Notes: generated by a model not told the origin, from the letters alone. Positions 9,910-20,508 are shown, counted from the first letter of the stretch. The stretch is 64,000 nt of DNA from Bimuria novae-zelandiae CBS 107.79 (GCA_010015655.1 ML976665.1:241909-305908), one strand, 5' to 3'. Numbers and translations: made by a program.

Positions 9910-10823
9910 TGTGGTGTCCGTAGAAATAGCTGGAGTGGTGTGTAAGCGTCGTTGTGCATGTGCCAGCTTCCATTCTTCGTATTCGTGCGCTCAGCTTGTG
10001 GTTCATCCCCGCCGCGCTGCCCGCCCAACAATTTTATGACTCCCACAAAGTCGCTGCCTAGCACGCGTGCGATGAGGCTGCATGTGGTCTACTCCAACGT
10101 CAGCGCTGAGTCTAACGGCAAGATGGTCGTTGGCAGGGATTTCATCAACTACGACTATACTTTCACGACGGCTTGGGACTACGGCGATGATACATAATGA
10201 GATCCGTTGTCTAGGCACTGGGCAGTTGTCGCATGTGCGCTTAGGCTGCCGTGGAGTAGTAGTTAATAATTCGACAAGGTTCTAGGTTTAAGGTGCTCCT
10301 CGCACGCCACTCCCGCGGACCTCAAAATTGTCTAACTTGACTTCAGCTCCTTCCTTACGTCCCATCCTGGTGCTGCCGTCGAGACGGCTACGCGGAACAG
10401 CTCTAGAGAATTAAGGCAAAAAGCCATGTTCGTTGTTGAACTTGCTATGCAAACCTTGGGGTTTCCTATTGGTGACGTATTGTAATGTTGGCGCGTGAAA
10501 CTGCACCCACCACGCACCTTAGCTTGCAGATCAACGCCCTGCATGCGGCTGATGCAGCCTAATTGACTGTGCCGCCACACAAGATATCCAAAATGTTAAT
10601 AGCAGAGATTATTGAGCCGGTTTCCTTGTGAGACGTGTTGTTACGCGATTTTACGTGCCGGTGACGACGGTGACGATGTGTGAATAAGGACAGCGACCGG
10701 GTGCGTTCCGGCATCCTTTCTCAACATAAAAGATCCCATTAACGGTCTTCGGCTTGCATCACACACTGCGAGTATTGAACAGTTCTCCAACGACCAACAC
10801 ACTCACATTGACCACACGCAAAG
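9910..10823. promoter_or_regulatory. Divergent intergenic region between 9,909 (-) and 10,824 (+)
   Basis: 914 bp holding the upstream regions of two divergent genes. A TATA-like CATAAAAG lies near 10,726, about 100 bp before the ATG at 10,824, with a C/A-rich leader after it. Several small ORFs in between show no protein-like features. Confidence 0.4.
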
Positions 10824-11606
10824 ATGAGGAACTCCCATGCAACCCGCCAACCGATGGATGGTTCCCTCGACGGTCTAATCTACGACAAGCGTGAGCAGAC
10901 CGGCCTGCTCACACGCTTCGTGCCAGACAAGCTCAAGGGAGGAAGGTTCTACCGCATGCTCCTTCGTGCAACTCGGGCCCTACAGTTCATCTCCTCCGTC
11001 GTCTCTCTTGGTCTCTTCTCCCAACGCCTCTACAAGGTGTACCGCCTCGTCAACTCCATCAAGACGCGCCGCGGTGTCAATGGCGCCTACGGAGCCGTCG
11101 AAGGCATCCTCGCTGCAGCAGTCCTCTACACCCTCATCAGCACCCTTCTCGGCTGCATCAAGAAGAGTGCCAACCCCGGCGGTCGCACACTTCGCTGGAT
11201 CTGGGTGTTGTTGGACATTTTGTTTGTCGGTGCCTTTATCGCTGTCGCTGTTCTCACCAGGCCCAAGGGTGGTCTTGCCGGCGCGAGACATTGCTACAGC
11301 CCTTCGCGTCTGCGCAATGGCGGTTCGAGCGATGTGACGGGTGAGACAGCCGATCCAAATGATGACTCTTGCAATCTTCCTTGGGGCACGTTTATTCTCG
11401 CCATTGTCAGCACGTAAGTCAATCCGTGTATCTTCCTTGACCTCGATCCTGATACTAATGGCATCTTTAGTCTCCTTCATGCCATTACCGCGGCCTTCCA
11501 CGAAATCAAGGATCACCGCCGTAGGAACAGGATCGATCATGAGAAGGCTGTGCATGAGCAGCAGGCCACTGAAACTGTACCGGTCAACGGACACAATCAG
11601 TACTAG
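10824..11606 (+). CDS. MARVEL-like four-helix membrane protein
   Basis: Exon 1 is 10824-11413 and exon 2 is 11471-11606, with a 57-bp intron (GTAAGT...TTTAG), giving 241 residues. Four hydrophobic segments are visible near residues 51-68, 91-111, 124-146 and 187-206. The last one spans the exon junction. A polar loop of ~40 residues containing two Cys (HCYSP and DSCNLPWG) lies between TM3 and TM4, and a basic, His-rich cytosolic tail follows. This arrangement is typical of the fungal MARVEL-domain proteins, which sit in plasma-membrane or endomembrane domains and whose roles are mostly unknown. No catalytic motif is present. The TATA-like element and C/A-rich leader upstream support the start. 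Confidence 0.75.
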
Positions 11607-12175
11607 AGATACTTCCGAGTGAGATGCATTATGCGGATTTTTGAAGCGTTAATTAATGTTTGTCGGCGTCAAGTACATTGTGTAAGATGGAGTTTATGAA
11701 GGTTGTTTTGCAGTCGTTCAATACCCTTAACGCAATCTCGGCATGACACAAAGGCTGCGCGTTCACTTAATATAATGCCTCCCAAATTCCCAAATTCCCA
11801 AATTCCTCAACGTTGTATGACGGCCCTATCAATGGTATTGCTGAACGATGTGATTGTCAAGCATTATCGCGTTCAACTAGCTAGTGACTAGGTGAGGTGG
11901 TGATCCTCTCGCGCCCTATGAACGCAATCCAACATATGCGCAGCCGACCCTTATGCTTGAGGAAGTAAATAACAGTCCTTGTCCATAGCATAATAATACG
12001 TCAACATGGACTTTCCGTTCTTATCAGAGTGCCTATAGCGTCATATTACGTAGATCTTACCGGAGTGCACCGATAGCCAGGGTAGCATTACGGTCGTTGT
12101 CCTCGTAACCTCGAACAGCATCCTGCTCTCCCACGCCAGCGAACCTCATGACGAGGCCGATCTTCCACTCCTCAA
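11607..12175. other. Intergenic region with a short tandem repeat
   Basis: 569 bp without a supported gene. Positions 11,781-11,804 contain three copies of the 8-mer CCCAAATT. Otherwise unremarkable. Confidence 0.45.
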
Positions 12176-12568
12176 TTATACAGTCTTCCATGTCATCGAG
12201 AATCTCGGTCGCATATTCGGTCGGAATACCCAGTCGCTCATGAGCACTGTAATCATCATGTCCCTATCTCTGCTGTTAGGCGTAAGCCGAGGTCCTGGAG
12301 GAACACACGTGTACATCCGGGCCCGGCAAAGGGGACAGCATTCGTGATGCCAGGTGTGTACTGCGTGAACTAGGCAGTTGCGGCCGAAAGAGTGTCCGCA
12401 AGGTAGTCTCATGGGTTCTTCCTGCGTTGATGGGTCATAGATCTCTCCTTCCTTGGCATAGTCCGCGAGAAAGATAGGACAGGCCTCATCCTATGTTGAT
12501 GTATCGGGCGCCTGAGCCTGCAGGTACGCCAGAAACGCAATCTCTGAGTTGAAGAAGGTCGAGGACAT
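12176..12568 (-). pseudogene. Dead RING-variant gene
   Basis: From an ATG at 12568 the frame runs 130 sense codons to TAA at 12176, broken by TAG at codon 26 (12491-12493). Downstream is a clear relative of the other two RING proteins: LPCGHSFGRNC, then ECCPLCRAR. It again has Gly at the fifth ligand position. The first CxxC is destroyed: CPIC has become C30-P-I-F33. The stop can be explained as CAG to TAG, a CpA to TpA change typical of RIP; the Cys-to-Phe change is not of that type. No intron of usual length removes the stop while keeping the frame. A shorter protein starting at the Met before LPCGH would lack half a RING. Confidence 0.7.
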
Positions 12569-13238
12569 GCTGGTAAGTCTATGATTGACGTGTTTTGAAG
12601 TGTTCTTGTCGAGCTAGCGTTTATCTGTAGCTTTTCCTGTCGATTTCTCCAGCGCTCCGATTTGATCTGCCCAGCAGAGTAGCTTGATGTGATTGTTGGG
12701 GCACACTTGAGACTGGAGCTCGTTTTGTAGCGATATATCGCATTGTGTGCTGAAGCTGTTTACAGTATGCTCACAACGCTAATGCAAAGCAAGGACATTC
12801 GCACATTGTAATTTTTTACCAAAATCCCTTCTTCACAAGGCGAAGCGGAAGGCAAAGTTAGGACGGCTGAGATGTTTCGATTTATGCTTTCTCAAGAAGT
12901 GAAACAACTTGCCGGGGTATTACAACACTTTACTCAAAAACAAACAGTTTGGATATGACGGATGAAAAGAAAGCGAGAATTCAAACCTTAATCAATATAT
13001 GGAGTAAATAACATAGGAACTTGATGCAGAGTAACGACAGCGATGTCAAAATGCGTTTCATTTCGTATCTGTGTCACAAGACAGCCCATGTTTCTTCTCG
13101 GATCCAGATTTGGAGCAAAACCTTATACGCAAGACATAGTAGTTCCCTGTTCCATTCTCGTGACCTTTCCCTGTAGATATCTGGAAGCAGCCTTGGGAGT
13201 TGAGGTGAGATCTAGAAGAAATCAACCTCAAGAGCGGC
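12569..13238. other. Intergenic region, no supported gene
   Basis: 670 bp between the dead RING gene and the tail of the next RING locus. No protein-like frame and no repeat was seen. Confidence 0.4.
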
Positions 13239-13586
13239 TTAATCCCGTGATACAGTAACTTTCTCCACTGCCACTTCAAGGCGATGTTCGTCAATACCAT
13301 CGGTTTCAGTCTGTTCAATAATCGTACTGAGTGTCGCTGCTCCTTCTCGCTCCACACTGGTTTGTTCCATCGCCGGCTCATCGCTTCGATCAGGGAGCCT
13401 CGTTACATTGACGCCCTCCAGCGCGTCCGCTTCCACGTCTCGCCCCAAAAGCTCCCACACGTAGTAACTCTCAGGGATTGGAGCCAGCCTGATATTGGGA
13501 AATTCTTCCAATAGAGTCTCTACGAACTCGTCGACCATAAAATAATCGTTCGTTACAGCGACCCTAGGGTGACGGTTCAGCCACAT
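13239..13586 (-). pseudogene. Detached C-terminal frame of the RING locus
   Basis: A 115-codon frame overlaps the end of the RING ORF (13577-14125) by 10 bases in another phase. It reads as plausible protein immediately after the RING ORF loses its sense (MWLNRHPRVAVTNDYFMVDEF, then PESYYVWELLGRDV). The frame opens upstream only as far as a TGA about 45 bases before its ATG, so a single-base shift inside that stretch would fuse both ORFs into one protein of roughly 300 residues. No intron of normal size can do it. Alternatively it is chance coding. Confidence 0.4.
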
Positions 13587-14125
13587 TGCGAAGCTCCTAA
13601 GATTCGGCCGCTCTGATACAGAATGACTTCATTAATCATCATCTGTTCAATATCGCGCGTAGAATCATTCCAAATGAGTTCGTCATACTCTCGCATAGAT
13701 TCAGGGTTATTCAGCTTGTTGTAGCGCCAAATGACACGACCGCCTTCCCGTGCAATCGCCGTCCAGCCGGAGAGGTACACATAATAAAGCTCATCGAGCG
13801 TCTCTTGACGGTCAACCAGAGGTTCCTTACGTGTGTAGAGTTCATCTCGGCAGGAAGGACATGTGTTTCCTTCCCCGTCCAGGACCCAGTTGAGAATGCA
13901 TTCCAAACCGAAGATGTGGTTGCATGGCAGAGCCACTGGCTCGTCCACGAACATTAGAGCCGTTGTCTCTCCATGGGAATCGAGAACACCTGCGCGATAC
14001 TCTTCTCGGCAAATGAAGCACTCGATGCTGTCGATGCGATCCGAATGCTGGGGAGTACTTAGTTTGAAGGAAATAATTCCCCGCAGGAAATTGAGGAACG
14101 CTGCGCGGGATTCGAAGCGGGCCAT
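13577..14125 (-). CDS. RING-variant zinc finger protein, possibly truncated by a frameshift
   Basis: 182 residues. The RING-like module has C36 and C39 (ECFICREEY), C68-x-H70 (LPCNHIF), C76, then C89 and C92 (CPSCRDEL). Gly occupies position 73, where a standard RING has its fifth His or Cys, exactly as in the gene at 157-762. The region after the RING is aromatic- and charge-rich (DELYYVYLSGWTAIAREG) and ends abruptly in SGRILGASQCG. A good continuation exists in another frame (13239-13586), so the present stop may be secondary. E3 ligase function is inferred from the RING only. The locus is the last recognisable gene before the AT-rich block. Confidence 0.65.
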   Translation of the reverse strand: MARFESRAAFLNFLRGIISFKLSTPQHSDRIDSIECFICREEYRAGVLDSHGETTALMFVDEPVALPCNHIFGLECILNWVLDGEGNTCPSCRDELYTRKEPLVDRQETLDELYYVYLSGWTAIAREGGRVIWRYNKLNNPESMREYDELIWNDSTRDIEQMMINEVILYQSGRILGASQCG

Positions 14126-14612
14126 GGTAAGAAACTTTCTGTCTTTTTGTAGGCCGTAGGTTTGGAAAGAGAGGACTTCTTTCGTATAGACTCTGACTCC
14201 AGTTGCTGCCTTCGTCGAACTGTTGAGGCGCCGGTAGCTCCCGTATCTGATTCGGTTCCTATAGCCGTGGCTGCGCTTTTCGGAGTTGCTAATTCTTTGA
14301 CCCGAGTGTGAGTTGATTAAATATCATCTCTGTGTTCTGGGTGTGGGCGGAGAGGCTATATGCGATTGATGGCGCGGTGCAGTGCGCATGCTCTCATACC
14401 AAACCACCCAATGAAAATAGGTCACGAGCTGGAGCGGGAAAATAGATTTCTGGTGAATATTGTTTTACATACCTTCCAAAGTGTTCGCTTTAGTTCACTC
14501 GGACAAAGAGTCGTCCGCTCAAATATTGTCGAACGTTTTACTTTTCATGTAATACTAGTTCCACAGCCACGAGGAGATTCTGCGCTTTTTCAGGTCTTCG
14601 CATGGTGCTATA
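14126..14612. other. Edge of the gene island
   Basis: About 490 bp of ordinary base composition between the RING gene and the first transposon. It contains the probable RING promoter. No further gene can be supported. Confidence 0.4.
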
Positions 14613-15316
14613 CCGTGCTTTGGCAGCTGATGCACGCCATCAGCTGGTGCACGGCTTTTTACTAAGAAAATTAAGAAAAATATAAAAGTTTAAAGTAATA
14701 TAACTTTTTAACAACTAATTATTTTTAAAAATGTCTTTCACTAAGGTTATAAAGATAGATTTTATCTATAGTTCTAAAAGTTTAGTTTCTTAATAATAAT
14801 TAAATATTTTAAAAAAGTAGAAAAGTATTAAATTTAAGTCTTTAGAATTAAAAAGTATAAAAATTTTAGGTATAAACTAAGCTATTCAAAACACTTTTTA
14901 TATTAGACTGTTCTTATATAAAGTTCTATTTCGAGAGATAACCTATATACTTTAAATATTCTTTTAAGAAAAAAATACTTTATATGACTTTTTAATGAGT
15001 ATATTAATATTAATAATTTTAATATAAAAAGTGTTTTAAACAGCGTAATTTATACATAAAAATTTTTTAATTTTTTTTCAATTTTAAAGAATTCAAATTT
15101 TCTACATTTCTATTTTTCTTTAAAAATTAATTATTATTAAGAAACTAAAATTTTAGAATTATAAATAAAATCTATCTTTATAACTTTAGTAAAGGAAATT
15201 TTAAAAAGAATTAGTAGTTAAAAAGTTATATTACTTTAATCTTTTATATTTTTCTTAATTTTCATAGTAAAAAGACGTGCAATAGCTGACGGCGTGCATT
15301 AGCTACCAAAACACGA
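14613..15316. mobile_element. Palindromic MITE-like element (P)
   Basis: Two inverted arms of roughly 310-330 bp (about 14,613-14,940 and 15,000-15,316) surround a short AT-rich centre. The left tip reads CCGTGCTTTGGCAGCTGATG; the right tip in reverse complement reads TCGTGTTTTGGTAGCTAATG. The differences are mostly transitions. TA dinucleotides flank both ends (14,611-14,612 and 15,317-15,318), as expected for Tc1/mariner-superfamily insertions. No coding capacity is visible. Its right TA is also the left TA of element O, so the two lie exactly end to end. It shares only the CCGT tip with O. Confidence 0.75.
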
Positions 15317-15976
15317 TACCGTATCCGTGCGCGTGATGCACGGAGAATACCATAACACCCTACTTTTAATACTCGATAACTCTATTAATATAAATTTAAT
15401 TTAAGCTAGTATTAATAATATTAAGTTATTAGAGCTAGGCAAAACTTTCTTATATATAAAAACTACTACTAAATATAGTGTTGTATAGTCTATATTAATC
15501 TAAAGGCATTAGGGGATAACGCGCCCTACACAAGTTAAAACCTCTAGTTAGTAAAAGCAGGAGCTTGTACAATATATTAAAGGACTTATAAACAGATATA
15601 CACCTCCTATAAAAAATAATATAGAATTTTGCCTCTATAATAGCGAAAGAGCTAGTTAGCGAGAGCTAGGTTATATACTTTATTAACTAATAAAGTATAT
15701 ATCGAATCTTATAATAAATAATTACTATAGATAGTAATGACTATAACACTAATTTAGTAGATAAATATTACCTCTATTTCTACTCTTTATATAATATAAT
15801 TAATTAATATCGTATAGATCCTTATTATATTTATAATATAAATAAAAAAGGCTGCGTAATTAGTATTATTAGTAGATTAAAGAGCATATTTAGTAGACAA
15901 ATATAAGGGAAAAAGGAAGTTAAAGTACTACTTTAAGATAGTAATTACGCGTAGATTACGCTTCTAGCATGTATTT

Positions 15977-16179
15977 TATAACAATAGTACGTGGTATGCA
16001 AAGGGACACGTGGCGACTCGCTTATAGAAGCTAGGATCAAACACTAGTTCTAACATTACTTATATATATATTATACTATATAAGAATACACCAGCTTTGG
16101 TATTCTTGTGCATACCTTTTGGTACAGTAGGAAAGTTACATAGTATTAGCTTAGTAAGCGGGACGCTTACCTCATTACA
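15977..16179. repeat. Solo LTR (family of 60,651), TSD TATTT
   Basis: 203 bp, flanked by TATTT at 15,972-15,976 and 16,180-16,184. It ends in TTACCTCATTACA; the start TATAAC is a mutated TGTAAC. It shares long stretches with the LTR at 60,651-60,873, including GTATTCTTGTGCATACC-type and GCTTAGTAAGCGGG blocks. No internal retroelement sequence accompanies it, so it arose by LTR-LTR recombination. Confidence 0.8.
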
Positions 16180-16454
16180 TATTTACGCTAATAGATTAGC
16201 TTTACTACTAAGTCTTATCTATAAAGCTACTAATAAGGGCGTCTAATTAAGCTAGGTAAAGGATATTAAGATAGAAGAATATATAGTCTTTATTACCTTA
16301 TTATCCTCTAGCTAGATAAATAACAATATTAGACTTACTTAGCTTAAATAAGTGTTTAATCGCTATATAAAAGAGAAGAGTTGATAATTATATTAACTTT
16401 TAATTATAATATTTAAGTCTCTATTACTGGCCTACTTAGTGAAATTATTATAAT

Positions 16455-16735
16455 TGTCAGATATGAGGGTATTTTTTTAATGAAGGAAGTCACTGTGAGA
16501 TGATTGTGTGTATATTGATGATGGAAACCGTGGCTGTGCGCGAGGTGTCTATCTAGCGTCGTTTGACGCTTGCACTATATAGGCTAGTGTAGGGGCAGTA
16601 GTGCGCCAGCCTCCCTTCTTCGTCCTATCGCACTCTGGGCGATAATTCAGGTGAGGAGACAGTAGATCAGTCGCACTTATACTATAAGTAATAGTATAAC
16701 TTACTGTAATACACAGTAGGTCGTTTAATCTGACA
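16455..16735. repeat. Solo LTR, TGTCAGAT...ATCTGACA, TSD ATAAT
   Basis: 281 bp with 5' TGTCAGAT and 3' AATCTGACA termini and a perfect ATAAT duplication (16,450-16,454 and 16,736-16,740). It interrupts the transposase relic of element O. Its interior keeps many CpA dinucleotides, unlike the sequence around it. Confidence 0.88.
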
Positions 16736-17355
16736 ATAATACTTTTATAAAAGCTAAGGCCTAGCCATTATTACTAAAGGGGACATTTTTTTCTTATTTT
16801 AAAATACGTAAAGGGCTTCTTTTAAGAAAATAACTATCCTTAGCTTTTTTAAAGTAATAAGAATATTATTACCTAATTCTAATTCAATTCTTATTAGGTT
16901 TATTTATAATTAAGAATTAAGTAATAGTGCTTTTTTAAGGCTTAGTAATTATAACAAAGAAAGATAAATAATCTTATACGCTTTATAGTAAGAAATTAAA
17001 GTAGTAAAAATTAATAAAAGCTTTATTAGTTATTTTACTAACGTACTCCAAAAGCGAGTGTCTGAAAACTCCAAGACCACACTAAAACGTACTATTGACC
17101 TATATTATAACTCGATATCTTAACTACCTAACTAATTATAAAAATAAAAAAATGCTTAATTATAGCTTACGCTTTACGCTATTAAATAAAACGTAATAAT
17201 TTTAATTCTACGTGCTATAGGAATCTATAGCGCTTTAAAAAGAGTAATAAAGTAAAGACGCGCTAAAGTAACTTTTTAACCTAATTCTATGCCTAACTTT
17301 ATAAATCTCCTTCTAATAAAAGAGTAGGTAATTATTTAGTATATACTTAACCAAG

Positions 17356-17608
17356 TGTTACAAGGGGCTGTACGTACCTAAGCCTGTTCCGGGTGAGGGG
17401 AGGATAGGTTAAGGATAAAGCACCATACAGATATTTAGTAGTTAATAGCTAGTAATAATAATAAGATTAATTATAAATAATAATCCTATAATGAATTATA
17501 AAATAACTAACTAAGAGGGTTGCTAATTTTCTATAAAAGATATACTCGTGGTATTAAAAGTTAACTACCAGGAGTAGGAAAGATATAAAGAATATTTTAA
17601 ACTATATA
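17356..17608 (-). repeat. Left (3') LTR of gypsy B, first part
   Basis: Matches 36,485-36,740 with mainly transition differences (GTTACAAGGGGCTG against GTTATAAGGGGCTG, then shared ACGTACCTAAGCCT). The LTR continues at 23,476 after element C. Confidence 0.85.
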
Positions 17609-17619
17609 ACGTACTTAAC

Positions 17620-17700
17620 AAGCGAGCTGGCAGTATAAGCGAGCTGGCAGTATAAGCGAGCTGGCAGTATAAGCGAGCTGGCAGTATAAGCGAGCTGGCA
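17620..17700 (+). repeat. Five tandem 17-bp units at the left end of element C
   Basis: Unit AAGCGAGCTGGCAGTAT begins at 17,620, 17,637, 17,654 and 17,671, with a partial fifth copy at 17,688-17,700. The right end of the same element (about 23,434-23,464) has only two units. They lie just inside the terminal ACGT and are likely transposase-binding sites; this role is inferred. Confidence 0.9.
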
Positions 17701-17835
17701 TCCCACCAACTTTCTATCTCCTTTATAGTGACCTAACTTAACAACACGATATAATAATTATATATAATTACTATTATAGATTAAGTAGTATATATAGTAC
17801 GCTTTACACACGTTTGCGTATTATATTTAGTCTTT

Positions 17836-18008
17836 TGTCAGATGGTATGATAAGTAGATGTTGATGCAACTTGATAGTATTTATTGTTTTTTTTATTGTA
17901 TTCTCCACTGTGTTCAGTTGGTTTCGGATATTTTGCTAGTGTGCCAAGCCAAGTGGTCCCTGCTCGATTGTACAGATCTGGCCTCACCGCAGCTTATTCT
18001 ATCTGACA
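17836..18008. repeat. Solo LTR inside element C, TSD TCTTT
   Basis: 173 bp, TGTCAGAT...ATCTGACA, perfect TCTTT duplication (17,831-17,835 and 18,009-18,013). It is the same terminal type as the solo LTR at 16,455 but shorter, and is largely free of RIP-type changes. Confidence 0.88.
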
Positions 18009-18336
18009 TCTTTTTATAGTAGCTATAGCGCGTTAAAGCCTGCTAATCAGCACCTATTTACGCCTTATCTTAACGCGTTTTACTTTCTAGCTACTATTTA
18101 ATATTCATTTAAGTAATAATTTTTTTTACTTTTACTTTTATAAAAGTGCCTTACTCCTATATCTGCTTCTTTTATTACTTTTTACGTGTTATAACTACTT
18201 TATTTACTTATTTAAGCCTCTCGATCCGATCGCGCATAAGCGTACTTTTATAAGCTATTACCTTAGCGCCCGTTTTAAGCTAATTAAGTGCTATAATAAT
18301 AAAAGTAAGTAATAACCTTTTATACCTTTAAATTTA

Positions 18337-18508
18337 TGTGGCGCACAGTCACAACGATCAGGGAGCTCGAAAACAAAGTCTATTAAGGAGAGGAAGCTCT
18401 ACGACAACTAGCTATTTATAAGTTTAAGGGATCGCGTGCTTAGCTATTTAACTACTTAACTTAACCCTAGCTAGCGTAAAAAGCTCTAGTAAGGTGCCTT
18501 TTATAATA
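18337..18508 (-). repeat. LTR of element H (left copy)
   Basis: 172 bp, matching 21,945-22,116 with transition differences; its right tip is mutated (ATAATA instead of GCAACA). Confidence 0.85.
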
Positions 18509-18656
18509 CACCCCCTAGCTTATAAAGCGTAGTATAATAAGCTAAATAGTAACTTAAAATATAAAAGGTAGCGAACTTGCGCGTAGAGCTTAAAAAGTGT
18601 CTAGCTTAGATCCCTAGCTCGCTAGGTGATTAGTCTAAGCAGCTAGTTTACATATA

Positions 18657-20508
18657 ACATGTTTTATAAGCGAGCGGCCCATACAAGCGAGCGGCCCACC
18701 CCACCAACTTTTTGCAGCACATAAACTTCTACCTACTATGGCGCCCCTAATTCAGGCCCAACTAGCCTCTGCTCAGGCTAATATACACCTTATAATCTTA
18801 GCTATTAATTAAAACCAAATTTAGTCTATAAGAGGTGTAGCACATATATTTACTATCGTCTAAATAACACTCTAACGCTAACGCGCTAGAATTACTACGC
18901 GACGTAATTGCTAGCCTAAATTAAAGAAGCTTACTAAGATAGAAGAGGAGGTGATTATTAGGTATATACTTAACCTAGATTCGCGAGGATTTCCGCCCAC
19001 GCTAAGTACTATGCAAGATATGGCAGATAAGCTACTCGCTAAGCAAGGCGCTAGACAGGTTAGTAAGTAGTAGTTACGTAACTTTATTAAGTAAATAGAT
19101 TATCTTACTACACGATTTAATTAACCGTACAATTGGCAGAGAGCTCTGTGTAAGGATCTAGATACTATTAGAGCTTAGCTCGAGCTTGTAGCGCGCACAA
19201 AGGCTACCTATAGTATTTATAATAAGGATACCTATAACTTCGACGAGACTAGTTTTATAATAGGCAAGATATTATCTTAGCTTATTATTATAGGCTTAGA
19301 GAGACGCGGCAGGCTAAAGGCTATCTAGCCAGGCAATTATAGGTAGACTATAGCAATCTATAGAATTAGCGCTGCTAGCTAGGCGATCCCGCCCTTTATT
19401 ATCTTCGCTGGCTAGTATCACCTCTCTGCCTAGTACTAGGACGATAATATACCGCGCGACTAGGCTTTCGCTATTAGTAATAATAGCTAGACTACTAATA
19501 AGCTTAGAGTAGAGTAGCTAAGGCACTTTATTAAGTATATAGTAAAGTATAGGGTAGGCGCGCGCTAGCTACTTATACTTAATAGCTATAAGAGCTATAA
19601 CTTGCTCGAATTTTAAAAGCTCTATAAGGAGAATAATATCTATACTTTTTATATACTGCTACATTTATCGCACCTCCTATAGCTACTTAACGTTAGCTAC
19701 TTTTCGCCGTTAAAGCGCGCGTATAGCTACTAGATTAAGAGCCTAATGCGTGACTATATTAACTATATTACGAAGCTAGAGTTCCTACTAGCCTTCTGCG
19801 CAGCCTATAAGTAATTAATTATAAAGGAAAATATCTGCGCAAGCTTTTAAGGCACTGGCCTAGTCCTATATAACCTAGAGGCGGTAATATTAAAGCTTAA
19901 TATTAAGCTTTATACGCCGACGCCGCCTCCGCTAGAGGTTACCTTTTAGGAAGCTAAAACACTAAGCAACACGCGCGAGCTAGAGGCTTAATTAATATTA
20001 ATTTATAATAGGATTTAAAGGTATAAGAGCTTATTACCTACTTCTATTATTATAGCGCTTAATTAGCTTAAAAAGGACGCTAAGGTAATAGCTTACAAAA
20101 GTACGCTTATGCGCGATTAGATCGCGAGGCTTAAGAAGGCTAATAAGGCCGCTATAACGCGTAAATAGCGCAAAAAGAAGCGGATCTAGAGGCAGGGTAC
20201 CTTAACAAAGGCAGAAGCAGAGAAGATTATCGCTTAAAAGGATGTTAAGTAGCAGATAGAGGTAGAAATACGTCAAGATAAGGCGCGATCAGGTGCTAAT
20301 CGGCAGGCTTTAACACGCTACAGCCGCTGCAAGAAGACTGGCCATAACATGCGAACATGCAAGAACGATATTATAGATACTATTTAATCTAGTATAGCAA
20401 TTATATACTATTATCTTATTATGTTGTTAAGATAGGTTGCTGTAAAGGTATAAAAAGTTAGTGGGGTGGGCCGCTCGCTTGTATGGGCCGCTCGCTTATA
20501 AAACACGT
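18657..20508 (+). mobile_element. Fot1-like transposon G, complete
   Basis: 1,852 bp with ~55-bp terminal inverted repeats. The left tip is ACATGTTTTATAAGCGAGCG, and the right in reverse complement is ACGTGTTTTATAAGCGAGCG. TA flanks are at 18,655-18,656 and 20,509-20,510. Each end has two AAGCGAGCGGCCCATAC-type units 17 bp apart. It is uninterrupted and the deepest insertion in the nest (host-O-A-B-C-H-G). It carries one transposase frame. Confidence 0.9.
18738..20387 (+). pseudogene. Fot1/pogo-like transposase of G, RIP-inactivated
   Basis: From ATG 18738 (MAPLIQAQLASAQANI) a single phase carries recognisable transposase to the C-terminus, with many in-frame TAG/TAA but no net frameshift. 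In order: CENP-B-like helix-turn-helix region (EEEVIIRYILNLDSRGFPP), a DDE core (IPPFIIFA, HLSA-type block, then LLILNSYKSYNLLEF), KRAYSYQIKSL, and a C-terminal CCHC knuckle at 20,319-20,360 whose first Cys is now Tyr (YSRCKKTGHNMRTC). The second catalytic Asp is Asn and the two following His are Tyr, all explained by G-to-A or C-to-T changes. The active transposase would cut at TA; this copy cannot. Confidence 0.8.

Noticed and set aside
9952..10197. 81-codon plus-strand ORF between divergent genes
   Set aside because: No motif and no usable context; it lies in a probable shared promoter region.
10980..11594. Minus-strand 204-codon ORF
   Set aside because: Antisense to the MARVEL-like gene and crosses its intron; no hydrophobic or motif structure.
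17620..17700. CRISPR-like array of 17-bp repeats
   Set aside because: There are no spacers; the units are directly tandem and form part of the terminal repeat of a Fot1-like transposon in a fungal genome.
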